Positions 16,103 to 25,900 of a stretch of DNA of 64,000 bases are shown piece by piece (the stretch's first letter is position 1; each line of letters opens with the position of its first letter). The notes below the pieces were generated by a model. It searched no databases. It was not told where the DNA came from and saw only the letters and a list, made by a program, of their open reading frames with translations. This stretch comes from Tunicatimonas sp964551335 (GTDB lineage: Bacteria > Bacteroidota > Bacteroidia > Cytophagales > Cyclobacteriaceae): NCBI GenBank assembly GCA_964551335.1, contig CAZKCO010000003.1, positions 186,001 through 250,000 of the forward strand. Direction: 5' to 3'. Made by a program: the position numbers and the translations under genes.

Positions 16103-18350
16103 ATAACCTAAAACCTACCACCAACACGTCGTCGGTTTGAATTTGTTTACCTTGCCAAGAGCAAAAAGTTTCTTTTATCTTACGGTATTGGTCTTCGGTA
16201 GGAAGATCCTGAATGCTGGTTAACAGTTTGCAAAACTGCCCACGCATAAACTTTTTGTCATTTGGTCCACCAAACTGATCCTGATAACCGTCGGAGGCCA
16301 GATAAAGCATATCTCCTCGCTGCAGCAGCTGACATTGGTTAGTAAAGTACTTATCTTTTACCCGACCACCCCCAATAAAATAGCGGCTGGGTTCCAGCTT
16401 GTTTAACCTTCCTTTATGAGTAAAGTATAAGGGAATATGGGCCCCACTGTAGCAAACCTCCTGGCTCTGCCGGTTGATCATACAAATTGCTATATCCAAA
16501 CCATCAGTGTTCGTGTTTTCCGCTTCGCTCTGGCGCAGTGCCTCCCGGATACGGGTGTCCATAATTGAGAGAATATTATTCGGAGAAGTGATCTTACTCT
16601 CCTGCACTACCTGGTTCAGTACCGAATTGGCCAGCACCGTCATAAAGGCTCCCGGAACTCCGTGTCCGGTACAATCCAGTACCGCAATTAAGATAATATT
16701 CTCCGTTTCGTATACCCAGTAAAAATCCCCACTTACGATATCTTTAGGCCTATGAAAAACGAAGGAATCGGGAAATACATGCTTTAGTTCATCCTTTTCA
16801 GGCAATAACGATAGTTGGATACGGCGGGCGTACTCAATACTGTCTTTAATATCCCGGCTACTTTCTTCTAAAAGCTTGCTTTTTTGGGTGATTTCGTCCC
16901 GCTGCTTCTCTATCTTTTGCTTTTGTACTTCCAGCTTCTGGTTGGCCCGAGCCTTCACCCGGTACTTGCTAAACAGTAGTACTCCTACTCCAAAGAGTAC
17001 CAGTAGTCCTACAATCAAAAATAGATTTATTAGTTTACGCTCACTTGCTAATACACTCTGGTACTGGTTTTCAAGCTGTAGTAACTCTATCTGATTATCC
17101 TTGTCCTTCGTCTCGTAAATCGTGGCCATCTCAGCAAATAGCCGGGCAGTTTCTTCCTGGAAAGCCCGTTTCCGCTCCAGATCGTATTGTCCAAAACTCA
17201 CCAGTGCATTCTCCAGATCGCCTATTTTACGATAGTACCGGGCGAGCTGACGGTAACATTCACGTAGCACTTCACTACTCCCAATTATACTGCGAGGGGC
17301 TTGCGTTAAGCATTGATTTAAGTAATTAAAGCATTGATCTAGTTCTTCCAGTTCGTAGTATACCTTCCCCAGTTCTAACGAGGACTGGGCCTGCAGCAAT
17401 CGATTTTCGTACCTTTCACCCAAAACTATAGCTTCCTCCAGTAATGGGATGGCCTGCTTAGGCTGCTTCTGCAGTAGATACGTTTTACCAATGTTGTAAT
17501 AAGCATAAGCCATATCATTTCCTGCACGATCCCGGTTCAAGTTAAGCACCTTCTGAAAATCATTCAGGGCAGCCTCATAATTCTCCGTGGCAATATTCAC
17601 TTCACCAATACCGATATACGTGGTCGATAAGGTAGCTGTATCCCGAAACTGTATGGCGAAATCTTCGGCTTGAATTAAGTGCTTTCGAGCAATAGGATAA
17701 TTCCGAGCATCTAAATTAATGATCCCGATAGTTTTGTTTAAGCGTGCTTTTTCTGATTCAATTTTTAGCTCGTCGAATATTTCCAGTGCCTCCATACAAT
17801 GGCTCAATGCAATTACATTATTACCCTGCCGATTCTGAATCTCACATAATAAGGAAAGTGCCTCGGCCAGAGCTCTACGGTTGTTCCGTTGTTGATAAAT
17901 ATCCTTAGCATTGGTTACATACTGAAAGGCAATAGGATAAAAGTCGGAATAAAAAGCAGTTCGCCCTACCTGATAATACGCCTGGGCGATTTGAGTGGAG
18001 TCGCCTACCTCCTTATAAATGGTGATCGCTTGTTCCAGAAAGCGGTGCAGGCTGTCGGGTTTATAGCGTCTATAGTGAGCGTAGTAGGCCGAAAGACGAA
18101 CGTAGGCATTAGCCCGACCAATACTGTAATCAGCCTTCTCAGCAGCGTCCAGTGCTTGCTGTATAAAGTAATAAGTAGTATCCAGATTGCGGTACTCGTA
18201 GTAGTCAGCCAACTGAATCAATGCTTGTGATTCTTCCTCCAGAGAGTTAGATTCTTCTAGCACAATCTGCAGGCTATCGGGCACCGATAGTTGGGCTAAA
18301 GTCGAACCTGCCCAGCATCCGCACCAAACAAATAATCCCCACCGAACCAT
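16101..18350 (-). CDS. TPR-repeat membrane protein with SpoIIE (PP2C-type) phosphatase domain
   Basis: A 749-residue protein starting at ATG 18350 with a signal peptide (MVRWGLFVWCGCWAGSTLAQ); an upstream GTG at 18368 would only add six residues. The exported part (about 25-430) consists of tetratricopeptide repeats. A single transmembrane helix follows near residue 445 (FLIVGLLVLFGVGVLLF), then a cytoplasmic coiled coil and a SpoIIE domain with metal-binding motifs DIVSGDFYWVY and LDCTGHGVPGAFM. SpoIIE domains dephosphorylate Ser/Thr, usually on anti-sigma-factor antagonists. The layout suggests a sensor that converts a periplasmic signal to a phosphatase output. No partner kinase or STAS protein adjoins it. 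The GyrI-like gene lies 112 bases upstream on the same strand. Confidence 0.9.
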   Translation of the reverse strand: MVRWGLFVWCGCWAGSTLAQLSVPDSLQIVLEESNSLEEESQALIQLADYYEYRNLDTTYYFIQQALDAAEKADYSIGRANAYVRLSAYYAHYRRYKPDSLHRFLEQAITIYKEVGDSTQIAQAYYQVGRTAFYSDFYPIAFQYVTNAKDIYQQRNNRRALAEALSLLCEIQNRQGNNVIALSHCMEALEIFDELKIESEKARLNKTIGIINLDARNYPIARKHLIQAEDFAIQFRDTATLSTTYIGIGEVNIATENYEAALNDFQKVLNLNRDRAGNDMAYAYYNIGKTYLLQKQPKQAIPLLEEAIVLGERYENRLLQAQSSLELGKVYYELEELDQCFNYLNQCLTQAPRSIIGSSEVLRECYRQLARYYRKIGDLENALVSFGQYDLERKRAFQEETARLFAEMATIYETKDKDNQIELLQLENQYQSVLASERKLINLFLIVGLLVLFGVGVLLFSKYRVKARANQKLEVQKQKIEKQRDEITQKSKLLEESSRDIKDSIEYARRIQLSLLPEKDELKHVFPDSFVFHRPKDIVSGDFYWVYETENIILIAVLDCTGHGVPGAFMTVLANSVLNQVVQESKITSPNNILSIMDTRIREALRQSEAENTNTDGLDIAICMINRQSQEVCYSGAHIPLYFTHKGRLNKLEPSRYFIGGGRVKDKYFTNQCQLLQRGDMLYLASDGYQDQFGGPNDKKFMRGQFCKLLTSIQDLPTEDQYRKIKETFCSWQGKQIQTDDVLVVGFRL

Positions 18351-18462
18351 GTTTACCAAAGACACCACTAATTCCTATTTACAGTACGCAAATCGAAAAT
18401 GAACCACCCGAATTTAGGGCTTCAATGTGATAAATTCAACTCTACTACTCTAAGCAGAGATA

Positions 18463-18990
18463 TTAATTTGCTTCTACCCGAAACTCTACCCACATAGAGT
18501 CGGTGCCAAAATAATGCTCAATAGCTGGAGGCAGCAAATTTAACTGATAATCAGCCGTATAGCGCCGAGCTTTCTCGATAATCTGTGCCGGGGTGGAACG
18601 CACCATCGGATGTCCGTACAAACGTACTTGCAGATAGTCCCCCGCCGGTAGCGTATCTACTATCTGCTCGGATTGGAGCAAATCGGAAGCACTCTCCGTC
18701 AATATGCCGATAAGCTGGTCAATTTCGTTGGTATCTGCTATTGAATCATAGTTAACTACCACCAAGGTCCCCCGCTCCTTATTTTCTTCCCACTGTTGCT
18801 GGGCGGTCACGAAAATTTTCCGCAGGGCAAGATCGCCGTAGGCTCCCTGGTAAAGCGTTCCTACTACTGTACGGGAACTATACGAAATTTTTTCAATTTG
18901 TTCGCTCTGAAAGCCACCCAACCAAGCATAAATGGCTATTGAGAGAAATACTGTCACTATAGCTCCGCCGAGAACTAGTCTCTTTATCAT
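18463..18990 (-). CDS. Membrane-anchored GyrI-like (effector-binding domain) protein
   Basis: A 175-residue protein starting at ATG 18990 with an N-terminal anchor (RLVLGGAIVTVFLSIAIYAW). The rest matches the pattern of GyrI-like small-molecule-binding domains: SYSSRTVVGTLYQGAYGDL near the start, an internal DTLPAGDYLQVRLYGHP strand, a helix, and a terminal SMWVEFRVE strand. Such domains bind hydrophobic or cationic ligands; membrane-anchored forms occur in Bacteroidota without known function. The frame extends 17 codons further upstream, but those would place residues before the anchor. It may be co-transcribed with the TPR/SpoIIE phosphatase. Confidence 0.75.
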   Translation of the reverse strand: MIKRLVLGGAIVTVFLSIAIYAWLGGFQSEQIEKISYSSRTVVGTLYQGAYGDLALRKIFVTAQQQWEENKERGTLVVVNYDSIADTNEIDQLIGILTESASDLLQSEQIVDTLPAGDYLQVRLYGHPMVRSTPAQIIEKARRYTADYQLNLLPPAIEHYFGTDSMWVEFRVEAN

Positions 18991-19236
18991 AAGATTGATG
19001 TAAATACTAGGCCGGAAGCTAAGAAATATTTTTCTCCCCATGTAATGAATATTGCGAAATGCTAATGAGATTTTTTAGTTTTACGGCTGTGTCACGGTAA
19101 TGAATTAGGCACAACCATCTTACAAGCGCTCATTCTACTATAAGTCAAATCAAGACTTTATTAAGTTCTAATTTTGAGCGCGGTTATCTCAGTTGTAAAA
19201 ACAAGTATCGGATATACCGTAATTTCTGACATCTGA

Positions 19237-19244
19237 TACTTTTG
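19237..19244 (+). promoter_or_regulatory. Candidate -7 box of the ruvA-sprA operon
   Basis: TACTTTTG fits TAnnTTTG exactly, 72 bases upstream of the ruvA ATG. There is no TTG at the expected -33 position. Confidence 0.42.
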
Positions 19245-19316
19245 TGGTTAATTGCGAATCACTATCCGGGGTATATGTGTAAACTTGCAATCTGTTAGAA
19301 ACTACAACCTACTCGT

Positions 19317-19937
19317 ATGTTTGCTTACATTCAAGGAACCCTTGCCCAAAAAGAACCGACCTTTGTCGTGATTGATGTGCAAGGAATAGGATACGAAATA
19401 AGAATTTCACTCAATACGTACGATGCACTGGAAAGTGCAAAAACCTACAAATTGCATACGTACTTACACGTGAAAGAAGATGCCCAAACGCTGTTTGGGT
19501 TTGCCCAGCCTACCGAAAAAAAGCTTTTTCTGGATTTGTTATCAATTTCGGGGGTAGGTCCGAGTCTGGCTCTGACGCTACTTTCGTCGATGCAAGTAGA
19601 AGAACTAAAAGCAGCCATTGCCAACGAAGATGCTAAAACGGTACAGCGAGTGAAGGGTATTGGAGCCAAAACTGCTCAAAGAATCGTGCTGGAACTAGCT
19701 GACAAAATTCGCAAGGAGGGAGTAGCTACCGGCATAACCGAAAAGGTACATGGACTCCCGGCTACCGCATACAATACCTTACGTGCCGAAGCGTTATCAG
19801 CTTTGACAACGCTCGGCTTCACCCGGGCGGCGGCTGAGAAAAGTTTAGACAAAGTAATAGCCGACTGGCAGAAGAGTAAGCAGAAGGAAGAGCTACGTTT
19901 GGAAGATGTAATCAAACTAGCGCTCAAAACCACATAA
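19317..19937 (+). CDS. ruvA: Holliday junction branch migration protein RuvA
   Basis: A 206-residue protein of normal RuvA length. Domain I (OB fold) begins MFAYIQGTLAQKEPTFVVID and includes YKLHTYLHVKEDAQTLFGF. Domain II has the two helix-hairpin-helix motifs (LLSISGVGPSLALTLLSS and VQRVKGIGAKTAQRIVLEL). A short linker leads to domain III (EALSALTTLGFTRAAAEKSL), which contacts RuvB. RuvA binds the four-way junction and loads the RuvB motor during recombination and repair. Only 12 bases separate its stop from sprA, so the two are probably co-transcribed. Confidence 0.98.
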   Translation: MFAYIQGTLAQKEPTFVVIDVQGIGYEIRISLNTYDALESAKTYKLHTYLHVKEDAQTLFGFAQPTEKKLFLDLLSISGVGPSLALTLLSSMQVEELKAAIANEDAKTVQRVKGIGAKTAQRIVLELADKIRKEGVATGITEKVHGLPATAYNTLRAEALSALTTLGFTRAAAEKSLDKVIADWQKSKQKEELRLEDVIKLALKTT

Positions 19938-19949
19938 ATTATCGCAATC

Positions 19950-22900
19950 TTGCTACTTAAGGTTTCACGATATATTTCGGGAGTTTGCGGGGTAAGGTAC
20001 GGCTATCGAGCACTGATACTATTAGCTGGAATTATTCCGCTCATTGTATCAACTTCACTTGCGCAAGATATTCCTCCTACCACGACTCCGGCTGACACCG
20101 TAGCTCGTGATACAGTTCCGGTTGACACTACCAATTCGCCTACAATCTCCAACCAACCTTACGAGCCCTCTACCCGCCCTCAGTACGGTCTGCCCGACCG
20201 CTACGGCGACCCGCTCTCGAACCGGGTACCACGCTCGCCACTGTATCTGCAAGACCCCACACAACTGGATTTTGGTATCGATCTCGATACTTCTATCAAT
20301 TATTCTCTCTATGAGCGCATCAATGGTCTGGATTATCGGGCTCCTTCTTATCTGAACTTCGACCAGTACGAACAGATTCAGAATCAGCGTATTTTACGAG
20401 ACTACTGGCGTAGCCGATCGGCTGCCCTAGACGGAGAAAGTGCAGTGAGCGGTCGGCGATTAATTCCTCCAATTTACACGACTCCAGCCTTCGATCGCCT
20501 GTTTGGTGGATCATACGTAGATATCCGGCCCAATGGGTTTGTAACGCTTGACTTCGGGGGACGCTTTCAGCGAATTTTCAATCCATCCCTTCCTATCCGT
20601 CAGCAGCGCAACGGAAACTTTGAGTTTGATCAGCAAATCAGCCTGAACGTGGTAGGCACTATCGGTGAGAAGTTACAGGTCACCGCTAATTTTGACAACA
20701 ACAACTCCTTCGATTTTCAGAACAATATTAAAGTAGAGTACACCGGCTACGAGCACGAAATCATTAAGAAGATTGAGCTGGGAACGGTAAACATGCCCGT
20801 AAGTAATAGCCTGATTACCGGTTCGCAAAGCCTGTTTGGCCTAAAGACTCAACTGCAATTTGGGCGATTGTTCGTTACCAGTGTGGCTTCCGTACAGCGG
20901 GGCCGTAGTGATGCTGTCACGGTTGAGAGTGGTACTCAAACCCGAGAGTTCGAGCTGCGGGCTTCAGACTACGACGAAAACCGGCACTTCTTTCTGAACC
21001 ATTTCTTCCGGTCTAATTACGAAAACTGGTTACGCTCATTACCTCAAATATACTCTCAAATGAATGTAACCCGGGTAGAGGTGTACGTCCTGAACCGTAA
21101 TAACGATACCGAAACCCTGCGGGGAATTGCCGCTTTGATGGATCTAGGAGAAGGGGAAGTCATCTACCGCGATGATAACCCCAGGGTAGGCGAAGGTCAG
21201 GGTGGCCCCGCTCGGAATGGCGCTAATCAACTTTTTGCCAGCCTCCAGTCGCAGAGCGGTTTGCGGGATATTAACCAAACAGCTTCTATTCTGGAAACTG
21301 AGTTCAACTTCGTGAAGGCCACTGATTTTGAAGTAATTACTTCGGCTCGTAGGCTAACCGAACGGGAGTACACCTTCAACAGTCAACTAGGCTACGTCAG
21401 CTTGAACCGCCGCCTGCAAAACGACGAAATGCTGGCAGTGGCTTACGAATACACTTATAACGGGCAACGCTATCAGGTGGGAGAACTTACTGAAGATTAC
21501 CAGAACCTTCCCGAAGACCAGGTGATCTTTCTGAAGATGCTGCGCCCTACCAAAATCAACACCGAGGTACCCACCTGGGACCTAATGATGAAGAACATTT
21601 ACTCGCTTAACTCCAGCCAGATTAGCCGCGAAGGTTTCCAATTGCGAGTAGTATACCGCGACGACCGCACCGGTATTGACAATCCTAGTCTACATGAGGG
21701 ACAAAACACCCGTGATGTTCCGCTAGTACGCCTGTTCAACTTAGATAACTTAAACCAGAACAATGACCCTCAACCTGATGGCAATTTTGACTTTGTCGAG
21801 GGCATCACCATCCACCCCGATCAGGGATTTATTGTTTTCCCGGTGCTGGAGCCCTTCGGCAGCCATTTGGAAGCACAATTTGTAGCGGGAGAAGACAACC
21901 TGGTAGATCGTTATGTATACAACTCGCTGTACGAAACCACCAAGGCTGACGCCGAGCTAAACACTAACAAAAATAAATTCTTTATCAACGGTAGCTTTGT
22001 GTCCGGTTCAGCCAACGAAATTATGCTGCCCGGCATTGGAATTGAAGAAGGCTCCGTTCAGGTAATTGCCGGTAATACGCCACTCACTGAAGGGGTAGAT
22101 TTCACAGTAGACTATAACTTAGGGCGGGTCACCATTCTGAACGAAGGAGTACTCAGTTCCGGTAAGCGGATTCAGATTCAGTTCGAGAAGGCTGATATGT
22201 TCAACTTTCAGCAGCGCTCGCTTTTCGGTACCCGGCTGGAATACCGGGTGAATGATGATATCAGCATCGGGGGTACGGTTTTACGGCTTACTGAGCGACC
22301 GATAATCAGCCGCGTGAATATTGGCGACGAGCCCACCAAGAATACCAAGTACGGTTTTGACATCAATTACCGGAAGGAATCCCGTTTTATCACCAAAATG
22401 GTAGATGCCCTACCGCTTATCCAGACCAAAGAACCTTCCAGTGTTACGTTTAATGCTGAGTTCGCTCAGTTGCTTCCGGGCACATCCAATATCGTAGATG
22501 GCGATGGCACCTCCTACGTAGACGATTTCGAGAATACCGTAAAGCCCTTTAGCATTAGCGGCTGGCAGGAGTGGACCCTGGCCTCTACCCCGGTAACCGA
22601 TGACCAAAGCCTGGTAGAAAGCCCTACCGGATTAGGACGTAACTACCGCCGGGCAAAATTAGCCTGGTACACCGTAGATAATACGGCCTTCTACTCCAGC
22701 CGGGGTAATCTGGTTAGTGGTATCCCCATTGCCGACGACATTACTAACCACTACGAACGAGGCGTTCCTCCGCAGGAGGTATTTCCTTTTCAGGACGAAC
22801 AGGTGATTAACTTTAATCTCCCGATTTTCGACATCGCCTACTTCCCCGAAGAGCGGGGGCCCTACAACTACAACCCCAACCTCACCGACGAAGGACTACT

Positions 22901-25900
22901 GCCCAATCCGGAGCAAAACTGGGGTGGTGTTACTCGGGCAATTACGTCGGACGTAGACTTTGATAAGGTGAACGTGGAGTACATTGAGTTCTGGATGCTC
23001 GATCCCTTCATTGGTGGCCCGAACGGAGCCGTATTGGACGGACGCATTAATCAACCGAACACCACCGGCGGAAAGCTGGTTTTTAACCTGGGTAGTATTT
23101 CCGAAGATATTATTCCCGATGACCGCCACTTTTTTGAGAACGGCCTGCCCGAAGACTATAACTCTCCGGATGTAAACGTCACCAACTTGGGCCGTACGCC
23201 CAGCGGACAGTTTTTAGTTGATAATTTCAGTAATACTTCGCAGGAAATTAGGAATAACCAGGATGTGGGGTTTGAAGGGGTACGTAACGACGATGAGGCT
23301 GACTTTTTTGCTGAGGACTTTATCGACCGGCTTTCACCGGCAGCCCGGGCCGCCGTAGCTGACGACCCTTCAGCCGATAACTTTCGCTACTATCTCGGTA
23401 GCGACCTGGACAGTGAAGGAATCCAGATTGTAGAGCGTTACAAAGACTTTAACAACCAAGAGAACAATACCCCGATTTCGGAAAATGACAATACAAGGTT
23501 TGTTTCTGCTAGTAGTCAGTCGCCTGATAATGAAGATTTAAACCGGGACAACACGCTCAGTGATCTGGAAGAGTACTACGAATATGAAGTAGATCTGCGC
23601 CCCGGTCGATTGGAAGTAGGTCAGAAATACATTGTAGATAAGGTAACGGCTCCTACCAACTCAGGCGAGAATGTTGATTGGTATTTATTCCGGATTCCTA
23701 TTCGGCAGCCCGACCGGCGGCAAGGTAATATTCAGGGGTTCAAATCTATTCGCTACGTACGAACGTACCTAACCGGATTTAGCCAGCCCGTAGTACTTCG
23801 CTTTGCAAGATTTCAACTGGTGGGTAGCCAATGGCGGCGATTTACCGAAGACCTCAGCGAGAAGCAGATTCGGGAGTACCCTGAAAGCTACGATCCCGGC
23901 TTCTTCATTTCTGCGGTAAATATTGAAGAAAATGCTGCGCCTACTGACGTAGGCTCATCCTACACCCTGCCACCCGGATTCAACCGCGACCGGGACAATA
24001 CCTCACCTATTGAGCGGCGGGTTAACGAGCAATCTCTGCAACTATGTATTGATAACCTTCGGGATGGCGACTCTCAAGCAGCTTACAAAAATATGACGCT
24101 GGATTTGATCAACTACGGCAGCATCCGAATGTTCTTCCACGCCGAAAGCCAAACCGCCCAGGATAGCACCGTAACCGGTTTCCTCCGATTAGGTACCGAC
24201 TTTACCGAAAACTACTACGAGGTTGAAGTCCCACTGGTAATGTCGCCCGATGGTTCAGGCGGCGAAGGCGAAGAACGACTGGTATGGCCGGAAGAGAACG
24301 AAATTGATATAGCGTTAGATTGGTTTAACCAAGTAAAATCAGAAAGAAACCGAGCTAACTTACCCATTACGCTTCCTTTTAGCAGACGGCGGGGAGAAGG
24401 GGATAAATACAAAATTACCGTGGTAGGTCGACCCGAACTTAGTACTGTACAAACGGTGATGATCGGGGTACGCAATCCAATATCTGACGACCGGGCGCCT
24501 AAATCGCTATGTGTGTGGGCTAATGAATTAAGAGTAGGAGATTTTGACCGCACCAGTGGCTGGGCGGCTAATGCCCGACTAAATACCAAGTTGGCTGATT
24601 TTGCTAATGTGACCGGCTCGGTACGGCACTCTACCTTTGGATTCGGCGCTTTACAGTCGCGAATTTCCGAGCGAACCCGAGAAGAGGCTACTGAGTACGA
24701 TATATCGGCAAATGTGAACGTAGATAAATTTTTTCCCCAGAGCTTCGGACTGCAAATTCCGATGTATGCTAGCTATGAACGAGGAATCATCACTCCTCAG
24801 TTCGACCCTAAAGACCCGGATATTCCGCTGGATGCGGCTCTTAGTACTTTTGAAAACCCTCAGGAGCGGGCGGCCTACCTGGATATTGTAACGGATCAGT
24901 CTACCCGCCGCAGCTTAAACTTTACTAATGTTCGTAAGAACAAAGTGCGGGAAGATGCCCGGAGCCACTTTTTCGATATCTCAAACTTCACCTTCTCTTA
25001 CTCGTACAGCGACCTGATTAGAAGCAACTTTAACACGGCCTCCTATGAGCAACGGCTGGTACGGGGTGGCCTAGGGTACAACTATAGTTTCCCACAGGTA
25101 TCGTTTGAGCCGTTTCAGAATATTGGTTTTCTGCAATCGCCCTGGCTCACACTAATCCGGGATTTTAATTTTTCACCGGTACCTAGCAGTTTCAGTTTCC
25201 GGGGTGATCTTCAGCGCAACTTTGTGAAGACTCAGTATCGCGACGAAAACCTGCTTAGTTTGGAACCACTGTACGAAAAAGCTTTTACATTCAACCGTAT
25301 TTACGATTTACAATGGAACCTGACCCGAAACCTGGCCTTAGATTATAGTGCCCGGGCCTTTGCTATTATTGATGAGCCCGATGGGGCGTTAGACAGCGAT
25401 GAAGATCGGAATATTGTGCTAGAAAACCTGAAGAAGTTTGGGCGGATGAAGAACTACACCCAGGCAATTACCGGTACCTATACTGTTCCCTTCGACAAGA
25501 TACCGCTTACTGATTGGATCAGCGCCGATGCCCGCTACCAGGCCGGGTACTCCTGGCAGGCCGGAGCCTACGACCCCACTACCGTCACCAATACCTTTGA
25601 AGACATCGGAAACACCCTCCAGAACAACCGCGACCGTAGCGTTACCGGACGGCTAAACATGGTTGATTTATACAATAAGGTGAAATTCCTGAAGGGAATA
25701 AACGACGGAGGCCGAGGGCGCCCTACCCCACCCCGCCGGAACCCGCAGGATACTACCGAGCAAGTAAAACCTAAGCCCGACCTGAAAGCACTAAAAGGGC
25801 TATTTAGGTTAATAATGGCGCTAAGAACTATCAATGTGAATTATAGCCTGAATGAAGGAACGATGTTGCCCGGCTATATTCTCACTCCTTATCTGTTTGG

